Shown here one piece after another: positions 33,666-43,042 of a stretch of DNA of 64,000 nt (within the stretch, counting starts at the first letter, position 1; each line of letters begins with the position of its first letter). The notes under the pieces are model-generated. The model had not been told where the DNA came from. It worked only from the letters and a program-made list of their open reading frames with translations, and did no database searches. Position numbers and translations under genes: made by a program. The stretch comes from Candidatus Zixiibacteriota bacterium (GTDB lineage: Bacteria; Zixibacteria; MSB-5A5; GN15; FEB-12), in NCBI GenBank assembly GCA_022571985.1, contig JACZWU010000001.1:467501-531500 (forward strand), given 5' to 3'.

Positions 33666-36395
33666 ATGAAAATTGTAAGATTAATCATCTGTTTGTCGTT
33701 TTTGCTGACCGGCAATACCAAGGCCGCTACCTCTGGAATTCTGCCTGCCCAGGCACCTCTTGATACTGCCATAAAGAAAAGAGCTCTGCCTGAAAAACCC
33801 GGCGTGGTTTCGATAGGCAGCAAGGTGCAGATAGATTATCTGATTGTTAAATTCAAAGATGAACATCAGGTTCGTTTTAATGGCGGCTCGCTATATTCCA
33901 GAGCTGGCACAAGCACTATCTCTACCAACAGAATCCTGCGGACATATCTTAATTCACAGCTGCTGCCATTGATAGAAAACAGTTCTCTGGATAAACTTGA
34001 GACTAAGTTCAGATATTTGTCATATAGGGCGAAGCAGCAGCTGGCTGATTTTAATTCATACTATAAAATAGAGGTTCAATCGCCTGTCGAAGCTGAAAAC
34101 CTGATAAATTCGCTGAATAAACTGGACATCGTAGAGATAGCTTATTTTCAGCCTAAGCCTGAACCCGCAGGAATTTTCGGCTCATCTGCTCTGCCCGACT
34201 ACCAGCCCAATCAGGATTATCGCGAAGCTGCCCCAGACGGAATAGACGCTGATTTTGCCAATACGCTTGCCGGCGGAGATGGCACAGGAGTTAAGATTAT
34301 TGATATAGAAGGCAGCTGGAATTTCTCGCACATTGATTTGAGCAAAGCAGCCGGAGTACACATAGCCGGAGACCTGATAATTAATCCTGATTGGAGAAAT
34401 CACGGTACGGCTGTTATTGGCGAATTAATAGCTGATGATGACAGCCTGGGTATAATCGGTATCTGCCCGGGAGCCGAAATCGGCACAATTTCAATCGGCA
34501 GTATGTCAACATCGGCTGCAATACTGACTGCCATAGATAATTTGAACGCCGGCGACATGATTTTGATTGAACTTCACGCTCCCGGCCCTCATTTCAATTT
34601 TGTTACCAGATTCGACCAACTGGGCTATGTCTGTATGGAATACTGGCAGGATATATTTGACGCTATTCAATACGCCTGGGCAGCCGGAATTGTGGTAATT
34701 GAAGCAGCAGGTAACGGCGCCGAAAACTTTGACGATGCCGGCCTGTACGCTCAGCTGTTTGATACCAGCTATCGTAACTCTCACGCTATTATTGCCGGTG
34801 CCGGCCACCCTCCGGTTGATATCAATGATCTCGAAGAAGAATCATTTTCGAACTATGGTGAGCGTGTAAATATTCAAGGCTATGGCTCTGGTATTTACAC
34901 TACCGGCTACGGTGGGCTTTACAATGGCGGCGGTGTCGAAGATTCCTTCTATACTGCTACCTTTGGGGGAACATCAGGCGCTTCACCGATAGTAGCCGGA
35001 GCCGCCGCCTGTCTTCAGGGACGCTACCAGGAACTTTATGGAACTTATATGACCTCCGACCAGATAAGAGATATAATAGTAGCTACCGGAACTCTTCAAA
35101 AAGGCAACCTGACTGAGCTTATTGGTCCACGCCCGAATCTGGCTGCAGCTTTTGCAGCATTAAATCCTCCGGCTTCAATCTATGCTGAACCAATCTTTAT
35201 CGACACCAGCCTGAGCGAAGATTCAACTGCTATAACACAAGTCTGGCTGTACAACAGATCAAATACCGATGTCTTTGATTTTGAAATAACCAGCAATGAT
35301 ACACTCACCAAACAATCGACCGCCGACTGGCTGCAAGTTTCACCGGCCATTGGCGTGATTTTTCCGCTCGATTCGGTGGAAATCAAGGTCACCATCGACG
35401 CTACTTTGGCTGGTGACAGAATAGCCAAGTATAAAGGTCTGCTGAAAATCAACTGGGGTATTTCGGCCGGAGCCAAAGACTCATTGATTTTGCTGCCGGT
35501 CTTTCTGGAAGTCCCCTGCTTTGACACCAGTTACTATTTCATATCATCCAAAGATTCAAGCGGGCTGGACTTTAACTGGGTCTCAGCCAGAGACCTGGGC
35601 TTAAAAGTAAGTAATACTTCGTACTACGGAACGGGTTCTGATCCTCTCGACGATGGCACCACCGGGCCCTGGGCGATAGGCTTTACTTTTCCATTTTACG
35701 ATGCTGACTATAATTCAATCTATATCGGGGTCAATGGTGCGCTGTCATTTACAAATACCGACGTGAATTTCAACGGCTTTTTTGGGTCACTTTCTATACC
35801 GAATTCGGATTTCTCTACGCTAATCTCTGTTTTTTGGAATGATTTGATCTTCGACACCGATTTGACTCCGGCATCAGGGCTGTTTCTTTACCGCAGCCCG
35901 ACTCTCGACACACTGGTAATAGAATGGTACAAACCGGGAAATTTCGTAGTGCCGTTTGATTCTAATGCTAATTTTGAAATTGTTCTCACGGCCGACGGCA
36001 GGATAACCATGCAGTATCTTCATGCTGACAGCAGTAATTTGAATCAGACTGCCGTAATAGGGATTTCCGCAGTAGAGTGCGCCGCTTTGAACTATATCGA
36101 TAAAAATGTGCCGCCTGAAAACATTGTTAATCCGGGTGATGCAGTTCAGTTCGTCAGTAATCTTTGGGATTATGCTCTGGCAGGCGACGTTCAACCTGAC
36201 GGCGCCACCAATATACTCGATCTTACTTTCATGGTCGATTTCATATTCAGAGGCGGCGACCCCTCTGACCCCTTTATATTGGGCGACGCCAACTGCGACG
36301 GAGCATCTTTGCAGATTTTAGATCTTACTTATCTGGTAGATTTTATTTTCAGAGGCGGACCAAAGACCTGCAATTTTATCCTGCGCCACAATTAA
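33666..36395 (+). CDS. Secreted subtilisin-like serine protease (S8) with dockerin pair
   Basis: The ATG at 33666 opens a signal peptide (MKIVRLIICLSFLLTGNTKAA); the frame extends upstream to 33627 without support. The 909-residue product has a propeptide-like region (about 50-165), then an S8 domain with the full triad: Asp213 (IIDIEG), His246 (NHGTAV), Ser437 (GGTSGASP), and oxyanion Asn350 (AAGNG). The next part is an Ig-like/BACON-like segment, a nidogen-like beta domain (GPWAIGFTFPFYDADYNSIYIG), and two dockerin-type repeats (ILDLTFMVDFIFRGG, ILDLTYLVDFIFRGG). An active extracellular protease sharing the ending of the three proteins at 1-7.2 kb. Its stop overlaps the convergent nuoN stop. 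Confidence 0.9.
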   Translation: MKIVRLIICLSFLLTGNTKAATSGILPAQAPLDTAIKKRALPEKPGVVSIGSKVQIDYLIVKFKDEHQVRFNGGSLYSRAGTSTISTNRILRTYLNSQLLPLIENSSLDKLETKFRYLSYRAKQQLADFNSYYKIEVQSPVEAENLINSLNKLDIVEIAYFQPKPEPAGIFGSSALPDYQPNQDYREAAPDGIDADFANTLAGGDGTGVKIIDIEGSWNFSHIDLSKAAGVHIAGDLIINPDWRNHGTAVIGELIADDDSLGIIGICPGAEIGTISIGSMSTSAAILTAIDNLNAGDMILIELHAPGPHFNFVTRFDQLGYVCMEYWQDIFDAIQYAWAAGIVVIEAAGNGAENFDDAGLYAQLFDTSYRNSHAIIAGAGHPPVDINDLEEESFSNYGERVNIQGYGSGIYTTGYGGLYNGGGVEDSFYTATFGGTSGASPIVAGAAACLQGRYQELYGTYMTSDQIRDIIVATGTLQKGNLTELIGPRPNLAAAFAALNPPASIYAEPIFIDTSLSEDSTAITQVWLYNRSNTDVFDFEITSNDTLTKQSTADWLQVSPAIGVIFPLDSVEIKVTIDATLAGDRIAKYKGLLKINWGISAGAKDSLILLPVFLEVPCFDTSYYFISSKDSSGLDFNWVSARDLGLKVSNTSYYGTGSDPLDDGTTGPWAIGFTFPFYDADYNSIYIGVNGALSFTNTDVNFNGFFGSLSIPNSDFSTLISVFWNDLIFDTDLTPASGLFLYRSPTLDTLVIEWYKPGNFVVPFDSNANFEIVLTADGRITMQYLHADSSNLNQTAVIGISAVECAALNYIDKNVPPENIVNPGDAVQFVSNLWDYALAGDVQPDGATNILDLTFMVDFIFRGGDPSDPFILGDANCDGASLQILDLTYLVDFIFRGGPKTCNFILRHN

Positions 36396-37840
36396 AGAAA
36401 AGCAAAAATCGCCGCTTTAGAAAATTCAAGGAGCTTCTCCGGGAAAATCCCCAGCCCCAGGGTCCCGGCCAGTGTAATCAGCAGCACTGCCATCATAGCA
36501 GGCGTATATTTGACAGGTGCGAAAGTACCCTCGAACTTTTCAAGAAAGCTGACTTTTACCACGCGCAGGTAATAGTAGACTGATATAAAAGAATTCAAAA
36601 CACCAATGACAGTCAGCCAGATAAAGCCGCCATCAATGGCAGCTGTAAAAAGATAGAACTTGCCGATAAAGCCTACTGTCGGTGGGAAACCTGCCAGCGC
36701 CAGCATGAAGACAGTCAGCGCCGCAGACAAATACGGATGGGCTTTTGAAAGACCCGAAAGCTCCGAGAGTTCGGATTTGCAGCCGCTCCGTATTTCAAGC
36801 TGAGTGATGATTGCAAAACTACCCAGGTTAAAAAGCCCGTAAGCAAACAGATAAAAAATAGCCGCAGACATTGCCGCCGAGCCGCCGACAGCAAAAGCTA
36901 CCAGAATATATCCGGCGTGTGCAATTGAGGAATAAGCCAGCATTCTCTTAATATTCCCCTGTCTTAGCGCCAGAATGTTGCCGACTGTCATGGTCAGGAC
37001 CGCCAGCATCCAGAAAATATCAGAAATGAATTCCAGACCTTCAAACCCAAAATTAAATATGCGCAGCAGTGCCGCAAATCCGGCAGCTTTTGGTCCCACA
37101 GAAAAAAGGGCTGTAACAGGTGTGGGTGCACCCTGATAGACATCGGGCACCCAGGAGTGAAATGGGACTGCCGCAACTTTAAAAGCAAAACCTACTAAGG
37201 TCAGCACTGCACCGGCATTAAAGTAGAGCTGATAGTTTTCACCTATGAATTGAAAGTCGGCAGCTATAAGGCGCAAATCGGTAGTGCCCGACGATCCAAA
37301 TATAAAAGCAATACCCATCAGCAAAAAGCCGCTAGCGAACGCCCCCATTATCAGGTATTTGATGCCGGCTTCGTTAGACTCCAGAGAGCGCTTGTCCATA
37401 CCGGCCATTACATACAACGGCACCGACATAATTTCCAAGCCCAAAAATATTACGACTAAGTCGGTTGTCGAAGCCATGACCATCATGCCCATAGTGGAGA
37501 TACACAAAAGAGCATAGAACTCCGGACGGTCAATATTTTTGGCCGCAAAATAGCGGCGACCAATCAAGAGAACCAGCAAAGATGAAACTACGAATAAAAT
37601 TTTGAAAACTACCGTGAAATCATCGCAGCTGACCATTCCGAAAAATCCGGTCTTGGGATTGCCCATCTGCTCTATAGCTATAATCAATGAGGCTAATAGC
37701 CCCAAAGTCGCAATGATGGGCGCCAGATTTCTCATGCTCTCGTTATAGACAGAGACCAGGATTATAAACGCCGCCACCAGAAGAGCGATTTCAGGCGCTA
37801 TGATGCTAAAATCTATCGATGCCGCAGTAGTATCAAACAT
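36392..37840 (-). CDS. nuoN: NADH-quinone oxidoreductase subunit N
   Basis: 482 residues, about 14 membrane spans, an antiporter-like proton-pumping subunit of complex I. The typical VPFHSWVPDVYQGAPTPVTALF segment (lysine and broken-helix region) and SIAHAGYILV are present. It is the last gene of the nuo cluster, separated from nuoM by a small glutaredoxin-like gene and a 50-bp spacer with a GC-rich hairpin. Its stop codon shares bases with the stop of the convergent subtilase gene, with no terminator between. Confidence 0.96.
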   Translation of the reverse strand: MFDTTAASIDFSIIAPEIALLVAAFIILVSVYNESMRNLAPIIATLGLLASLIIAIEQMGNPKTGFFGMVSCDDFTVVFKILFVVSSLLVLLIGRRYFAAKNIDRPEFYALLCISTMGMMVMASTTDLVVIFLGLEIMSVPLYVMAGMDKRSLESNEAGIKYLIMGAFASGFLLMGIAFIFGSSGTTDLRLIAADFQFIGENYQLYFNAGAVLTLVGFAFKVAAVPFHSWVPDVYQGAPTPVTALFSVGPKAAGFAALLRIFNFGFEGLEFISDIFWMLAVLTMTVGNILALRQGNIKRMLAYSSIAHAGYILVAFAVGGSAAMSAAIFYLFAYGLFNLGSFAIITQLEIRSGCKSELSELSGLSKAHPYLSAALTVFMLALAGFPPTVGFIGKFYLFTAAIDGGFIWLTVIGVLNSFISVYYYLRVVKVSFLEKFEGTFAPVKYTPAMMAVLLITLAGTLGLGIFPEKLLEFSKAAIFAFL

Positions 37841-37859
37841 ATCAGTTTTAATTTCTTTG

Positions 37860-37875
37860 TGCGGCGACCGCCGCA
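37860..37875 (-). other. GC-rich hairpin between the glutaredoxin-like gene and nuoN
   Basis: A 6-bp stem (TGCGGC/GCCGCA) with a 4-base loop sits in the 50-bp spacer, about 20 bases before the nuoN start on the minus strand. No T-run follows, so it is not a terminator; it may be an mRNA processing or stability element. Confidence 0.4.
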
Positions 37876-37890
37876 GCTAATTTAGAAACC

Positions 37891-38112
37891 TCAGCCTCCT
37901 CCAAATCCGGCCGTCACCTGGCCGTCTTCGATTATCACCGGCACTATTTCCTGACCTTTTGTCAGTTTCAGAACTTCTTCTTTTGCACCGGGAGTATCGT
38001 GAATATCAATCTGCTTAAATTTTGTCCCTTGCTCGGTGTAATGTTTCAACGCCGCCGCACAATAAGGACAACCTTGCTTGGTATAGATTGTCACTTCGCC
38101 GGAATTACTCAT
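37891..38112 (-). CDS. Glutaredoxin-like thioredoxin-fold protein inside the nuo cluster
   Basis: 73 residues with the glutaredoxin start VTIYTKQGCPYCAAALKHY (Cys15-Pro-Tyr-Cys18), the cis-Pro segment EIVPVIIEDGQ and a glycine-rich end TAGFGGG. It resembles the short glutaredoxin-like proteins that also occur as Uxx-star selenoprotein homologues, but here with Cys. It should carry out thiol-disulfide exchange or deglutathionylation in the cytoplasm. It starts 4 bp inside the nuoM stop and precedes nuoN, so it is co-transcribed with complex I; a role in redox protection or assembly of the complex is conjecture. Confidence 0.85.
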   Translation of the reverse strand: MSNSGEVTIYTKQGCPYCAAALKHYTEQGTKFKQIDIHDTPGAKEEVLKLTKGQEIVPVIIEDGQVTAGFGGG

Positions 38113-39686
38113 TTTACTTTCTCCAATCTATCTTCAATTGTAGCGTCATAGTTATAATCGCTTTCTTTAACACTTTCAACTAATTCAAATTTGCTGGTCT
38201 TAGCTGCCGAAGCCCGACTCTGCATCTGCTCCTGAACTAGTCTGATAGACGGGCTTAGCCTGTCAAAGAGCGGCTTGGGATAAATGCCGATCCAAAATAT
38301 AAGCACGACCAGCGGTATCAAAATAACTTTTTCTCTCAATGACAGATCCAGCAGCTTTTCATTTTTGGGATTGGTAAGTTTGCCGAATATAACTCTCTGG
38401 TACATCCATAACATATAACAGGCCGACAGTATGACACCTGTTGCGGCTAATATGGCGTAGGTTGTGTTTACCTTAAACAGGCCCAGCAGAATCAAAAATT
38501 CGCCGACAAAGCCATTGGTCAGGGGCAGACCGATTGATGACAGGGTAACAATCAGAAAAATCGTTGAAAAAACCGGCATTACTTTGGCCAGTCCGCCAAA
38601 CTCACTAATCAGTCTGGTATGTCGTCGTTCGTAAATCATGCCCACTAATAAAAACAGAGCGCCGGTGGAAATGCCGTGGTTTATCATCTGAATAACGCTG
38701 CCTTCGAGCGCCTGTGTATTCAAGGCAAACAGACCAAGCATCACAAATCCCATATGCGAGACCGATGAAAAGGCCACCAGCGATTTAATATCTTTTTGAA
38801 CCATGGCTACCAGGGCACCGTAGATAATGGCGATAATAGCTAAGACCGAAATATAGGGCGTGAAGGCAACAGTAGCTTCCGGAAACATTGGCATACAAAT
38901 TCTGATAAAGCCGTAAGTGCCGAGTTTTAAGAGCACACCGGCCAGAATTACTGAGCCGGCAGTCGGCGCCTCTACATGAGCGTCAGGAAGCCAGGTATGA
39001 AACGGGAACAGCGGCACCTTGATTGCAAAGGCCAGCGCAAAGGCTCCGAACAACCACATTTGTACCTGCGTATCTATCGGCATGCCGGTCAATGCTATCA
39101 TATCAAATGAATAGACGCCAGTTTGAGATTTGAATTCAAAGGCCATGTAAATAATAGCAACCAGCATCAAAAGAGAGCCGAACATGGTGAAAAGCACAAA
39201 TTTTATAGCTGCATAGAGTCGTCTCTGGCCTCCCCAGAGTCCGATTATGAAATACATCGGTATCAGCATGACTTCCCAGAAAACATAGAACAAAAACAGG
39301 TCAAGCGAGCAGAAAACTCCAAGCATTCCGGTCGCCAGCAGCAGCATTGAGATGTAGAAACCTTTGACAGACTTTGTGATAGATTTCCAGGAACAGAGTA
39401 TGGCAGGAATCATCAGCAGCGCCGTCATTACAATCAGCAGCAGCGATATGCCATCGATGCCCATATGATAACTTATGCCCATAGATGGAATCCAGGGCAC
39501 AGAAAACTGAAACTGCATCGGATGTGCAATCGGGTCAAAGGCGAAATAAAGCCAAAGTGAAATCAAAAAAGTAATAAAGGCTACTAGCAGGCTGACCATT
39601 TTGATAGTATCATGCTGCTTCGACGGCACTAAGAGCAGAAGCAGAGCGCCAATAGCCGGAAAAAATGTTAAAAGAGAAAGTTCCAT
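38109..39686 (-). CDS. nuoM: NADH-quinone oxidoreductase subunit M
   Basis: 525 residues, antiporter-like membrane subunit. Conserved pieces: WEVMLIPMYFIIGLWGG (key Glu in TM5), KVPLFPFHTWLPDAHVEAPTAGSVILAGVLLKLGTYG and VAFSSVSHMGFVMLG. The C-terminal tail of about 50 polar residues (RASAAKTSKFELVESVKE) is longer than usual. It starts on the last base of the nuoL stop and overlaps the glutaredoxin-like gene by 4 bp, so translation is coupled. Confidence 0.96.
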   Translation of the reverse strand: MELSLLTFFPAIGALLLLLVPSKQHDTIKMVSLLVAFITFLISLWLYFAFDPIAHPMQFQFSVPWIPSMGISYHMGIDGISLLLIVMTALLMIPAILCSWKSITKSVKGFYISMLLLATGMLGVFCSLDLFLFYVFWEVMLIPMYFIIGLWGGQRRLYAAIKFVLFTMFGSLLMLVAIIYMAFEFKSQTGVYSFDMIALTGMPIDTQVQMWLFGAFALAFAIKVPLFPFHTWLPDAHVEAPTAGSVILAGVLLKLGTYGFIRICMPMFPEATVAFTPYISVLAIIAIIYGALVAMVQKDIKSLVAFSSVSHMGFVMLGLFALNTQALEGSVIQMINHGISTGALFLLVGMIYERRHTRLISEFGGLAKVMPVFSTIFLIVTLSSIGLPLTNGFVGEFLILLGLFKVNTTYAILAATGVILSACYMLWMYQRVIFGKLTNPKNEKLLDLSLREKVILIPLVVLIFWIGIYPKPLFDRLSPSIRLVQEQMQSRASAAKTSKFELVESVKESDYNYDATIEDRLEKVK

Positions 39687-41623
39687 TATTCAATCACCGC
39701 ATAAGCTATCAGGATGAAAACTCCAATGACGAAAGCTGTCGCATACGACCTTATCCTGCCTGTCTGCAGAGAACGCATCGTCTCAGAGATACCTTCATAT
39801 AAATTTGCCAGACCGTTTAGCAGACCGTCAATAAACAAGACATCCATGATCTTCCACAAGAACAGAGAGAAATATATTAGCGGACGTACAATGACCGCCC
39901 CATAGAATTCATCAATATAATATTTGTTTAAAAGAATATTGTGAGGAGTTTTGAATTTATCAGCCAGGGAGTCAGCCACCTTCGGGTTTTTACTGTAAAT
40001 TTTGAAAGCAGCAAAAATAGCCAGACCAACCAGAATAATGGTAGCGAACATCAGCATAATTTCCATACCGGAGTCGCCACCGGCCGAGGCCAGCATATGT
40101 GCCTCTACCGCCGGCTTAGCTGAGCTTATTACCGGTTCGAGCCACTCTTCAAAATAATTCGTTACTCCAAAAATGTGAGGCATGCCAATCCAGCCTCCAA
40201 TGACAGCTAAAACAGCCAGGACCATCAGCGGGACGGTCATAAACTTTGGTGACTCATGTATATGACTTTTCGTTTTTTCGTCCATTCGCTCTTTGCCATA
40301 AAAAGTCATGAACAACAATCGGAACATATAGAAAGCCGTCAGACCGGCTGTAATAAAACCCATCACCCAGAAGATCGGGTGACCGTAGTCTGACGAAAAG
40401 GCTTGCCACAAAATTTCATCCTTGGAGAAAAAACCCGACATCAGGGGAATGCCGGATATTGCCAGAGTTGCGATAAAAAACGTCCCGAATGTAATCGGCA
40501 AATATTTCTTTAGTCCACCCATATAGCGCATGTCCTGCTCGTCAGACATAGCGTGGATAACAGAGCCGGCTCCAAGAAACAGCAATGCCTTGAAAAAAGC
40601 GTGAGTCATCAGATGAAAAATTCCGGCAGAAAATGCCGCCACACCGCAGGCCAAAAACATATAGCCCAGCTGACTGATTGTCGAGTAAGCCAGTACTCGC
40701 TTAATATCATTTTGAACCAGTCCGATAGTCGCTGCAAACAGAGCTGTCACACCACCTACAATGGCTACGACTAAAAGTGCATCAGGCGACATTATAAACA
40801 GGGCATTGGCTCGAACAATCATGTAGACGCCGGCGGTTACCATGGTAGCAGCATGAATCAAAGCTGAAACGGGGGTGGGACCTTCCATCGCGTCCGGAAG
40901 CCAGACATATAGCGGAATCTGAGCGGATTTTCCTGCTGCCCCGACAAACAAAAGAATACAGGCCGCTGTAACCAGCGTGCCTCCGGCTACAAAAACTTCA
41001 GGTGCTCTGGCTGCCACAGTCACGAAGTCAAGCGAACCGACCTGCCAGAAAATTATGAACATACCGATTAAAAATCCAAAATCTCCGATGCGATTTACTA
41101 TGAAAGCTTTCTTGCCGGCATCGGAGGCCGATTTTTTCTCAAACCAGAAACCTATCAAAAGATACGAGCAAAGTCCGACACCTTCCCAGCCCACAAACAT
41201 AAACAGGAAATTGTCAGCCAGTACCAATACTAACATCGAAAATGTAAACAGATTAAGATAAGCGAAATAGCGCCCGTATCCGGAATCGTGACTCATATAT
41301 CCGACTGAGTAAAGATGAATCAAGAAGCCGACGCCGGTCACAACCAGAATCATGATGGATGAAAGCGGGTCTAACAAAAATCCGAAGTTGACCTGGAAAT
41401 CACCTGATGAAATCCAGGTAAACAATGTTTGTTCGATTATACGTAATTCAGGCGGTAGTGCTTTAAGCTCTAAGAACGACATCAGCGACAACAGAAACGA
41501 TGCACCAACCGTACCACAGGCCACCAGCGAAACTACCCGCTGGGGAAGTTTTCCCAATAGCAGGCCGTTGACCAGAAAGCCCAATAGCGGCAGCAGCGGT
41601 ATCCAATAAATATTTTCTGTCAT
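39686..41623 (-). CDS. nuoL: NADH-quinone oxidoreductase subunit L
   Basis: The ATG at 41623 (MTENIYWIPLLPLLGFLVNG) is the expected NuoL start, 13 bases after the nuoK stop; the frame extends upstream to 41665 only because it overlaps nuoK. 645 residues with the antiporter core (FVGWEGVGLCSYLLIGFW, KSAQIPLYVWLPDAMEGPTPVSALIHAATMV split by conserved Lys, HAFFKALLFLGAGSVIH) and the C-terminal lateral helix region ending in a last membrane span (FVIGVFILIAYAVIE). A proton-pumping subunit of complex I. Confidence 0.95.
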   Translation of the reverse strand: MTENIYWIPLLPLLGFLVNGLLLGKLPQRVVSLVACGTVGASFLLSLMSFLELKALPPELRIIEQTLFTWISSGDFQVNFGFLLDPLSSIMILVVTGVGFLIHLYSVGYMSHDSGYGRYFAYLNLFTFSMLVLVLADNFLFMFVGWEGVGLCSYLLIGFWFEKKSASDAGKKAFIVNRIGDFGFLIGMFIIFWQVGSLDFVTVAARAPEVFVAGGTLVTAACILLFVGAAGKSAQIPLYVWLPDAMEGPTPVSALIHAATMVTAGVYMIVRANALFIMSPDALLVVAIVGGVTALFAATIGLVQNDIKRVLAYSTISQLGYMFLACGVAAFSAGIFHLMTHAFFKALLFLGAGSVIHAMSDEQDMRYMGGLKKYLPITFGTFFIATLAISGIPLMSGFFSKDEILWQAFSSDYGHPIFWVMGFITAGLTAFYMFRLLFMTFYGKERMDEKTKSHIHESPKFMTVPLMVLAVLAVIGGWIGMPHIFGVTNYFEEWLEPVISSAKPAVEAHMLASAGGDSGMEIMLMFATIILVGLAIFAAFKIYSKNPKVADSLADKFKTPHNILLNKYYIDEFYGAVIVRPLIYFSLFLWKIMDVLFIDGLLNGLANLYEGISETMRSLQTGRIRSYATAFVIGVFILIAYAVIE

Positions 41624-41636
41624 CTCTATTTTATTT

Positions 41637-41939
41637 CTACCACTTAAGCATACTATACTTGTCAATATTTATAGAGCGGCGGTTATTAAAAATCGTAATT
41701 ACCATGGCCAGTCCGACAGCAGCTTCGGCAGCTGCTACAGTTAACACTAAAAACACAAAAGCGTGTCCGTCCATAACATTTAAGGCTCTTGAAAATGCGA
41801 TAATCGCCAGGTTGGCAGCGTTCAGCATTAACTCCACCGACATAAGCAGAACAATTATGTTCCGCGAAATAAGAACACCAGTCACACCAATGCCAAAAAG
41901 TAAGGCTGCAATAAACAGAAAATGTGTTATTCCAAACAT
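41637..41939 (-). CDS. nuoK: NADH-quinone oxidoreductase subunit K
   Basis: 100 residues with three membrane spans. The conserved GVTGVLISRNIIVLLMSVELMLNAANL (carries the essential membrane Glu) and VLTVAAAEAAVGLAMV (second Glu) identify it. It starts 3 bp after the nuoJ stop and precedes nuoL. Part of the proton path next to NuoJ and NuoN. Confidence 0.96.
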   Translation of the reverse strand: MFGITHFLFIAALLFGIGVTGVLISRNIIVLLMSVELMLNAANLAIIAFSRALNVMDGHAFVFLVLTVAAAEAAVGLAMVITIFNNRRSINIDKYSMLKW

Positions 41940-41942
41940 ATC

Positions 41943-42515
41943 TTAATCTGTTACCTTGTCAGTTGACGCTTCTGCTTCAGATTCAATTTCATCTTTATCT
42001 TCTTTTCTGGCAATAACCACCGCACCGACAATCGCGGACAGCAGCAGTATCGAGGTCAGCTCAAAAGGATAGAGGTAACGACCAAAGAGCAACTTTGCCA
42101 CCTGCTCCGTTGAGCCAAAATTGTCTGAGGCTCCTGCAATAATTCCGGTAGGAATAGAATTTGAAAAGACTGTCGACCACATGATAAAAGCAAACTCAGC
42201 TACTATACCTATAGAGACTATAAACTTGGTGAGTTGCGATACCGGCGCCGATGGCGCACCGAGGTCTTCATCCCCTCTCAGATTAAGCAGCATAATCACG
42301 AACAAGAAAAGTACCAGGATTGCTCCGGAATAAACAATGATTAGAACAGCGCCGACAAAGAGCGCTCCTAATTGAACATACAGCACGGCTTGAGCGACCA
42401 GGGAAAGTATGAAATACAAAACCGCCGCCACCGGGTTGCGCTGCATAATCATCATGACTGCGCCAAATATAGTCACCGCTGCTGAAATTATGAATATCAG
42501 GCCGTCAAGATTCAT
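41943..42515 (-). CDS. nuoJ: NADH-quinone oxidoreductase subunit J
   Basis: 190 residues, five membrane spans with the conserved third helix LFVGAVLIIVYSGAILVLFLFVIMLLNL. A charged C-terminal tail (EDKDEIESEAEASTDK) extends beyond the usual end. Its start overlaps the nuoI stop by 4 bp (ATGA). Membrane arm subunit of complex I. Confidence 0.95.
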   Translation of the reverse strand: MNLDGLIFIISAAVTIFGAVMMIMQRNPVAAVLYFILSLVAQAVLYVQLGALFVGAVLIIVYSGAILVLFLFVIMLLNLRGDEDLGAPSAPVSQLTKFIVSIGIVAEFAFIMWSTVFSNSIPTGIIAGASDNFGSTEQVAKLLFGRYLYPFELTSILLLSAIVGAVVIARKEDKDEIESEAEASTDKVTD

Positions 42516-43018
42516 TTTGATTTCTCAACTACTCCGTAAACTTTTCTGACTCTTCTAAACAATGTTTTGAACGGGTTATCTTTGCGCGGGTGCTTTACCA
42601 GCATATCCTCTTTGGTCCAGATGAAGGAATCGCGATTGTCGGCACTAAATTCATAATGATGACCCATGAAAATCGCTTCTTCGGGACAGGCTTCTTCACA
42701 AAATCCGCAGAAAATACAACGAAGCAGATTTATCTCAAACACTTTGGCGTAGCGCTCGCCTTTCTCATTCTCGGCCGGCTCCATATAGATACAGTCCGCC
42801 GGACAAGCAGCCGCACAAAGACCGCAAGAAACACAGCGTTCGCTGCCGTCGTCATAGCGTTCCAGATATTGCCGTCCCATAAAGCGCGGGGCCATGGGCT
42901 TTTTCTTACGGGGATAATCAAGCGTGACAGGTTTTTTGAAAAGATGTTTCAAAACCACCAGCATGCCTATTGGCATCCTGATAAATGTTCTGCCTAAAGC
43001 TGTAATTATTTCTTTCAT
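42512..43018 (-). CDS. nuoI: NADH-quinone oxidoreductase subunit I (2x[4Fe-4S])
   Basis: 168 residues. Two ferredoxin motifs, CVSCGLCAAACPADC and CIFCGFCEEACPEEAI, bind clusters N6a and N6b that link the peripheral chain to NuoB. The N-terminal amphipathic segment (TFIRMPIGMLVVLKHLFKKPVTL) contacts the membrane arm. It lies between nuoH and nuoJ as in most complete nuo operons. Confidence 0.97.
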   Translation of the reverse strand: MKEIITALGRTFIRMPIGMLVVLKHLFKKPVTLDYPRKKKPMAPRFMGRQYLERYDDGSERCVSCGLCAAACPADCIYMEPAENEKGERYAKVFEINLLRCIFCGFCEEACPEEAIFMGHHYEFSADNRDSFIWTKEDMLVKHPRKDNPFKTLFRRVRKVYGVVEKSK

Positions 43019-43042
43019 CTTATCTTTTCAAACTTCTCAATA

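Noticed and set aside
37891-37893. TGA of the glutaredoxin-like gene as a possible selenocysteine codon, since relatives include selenoproteins.
   Set aside because: Read-through would add only two residues before another stop, and the active site already has CPYC; ordinary stop.
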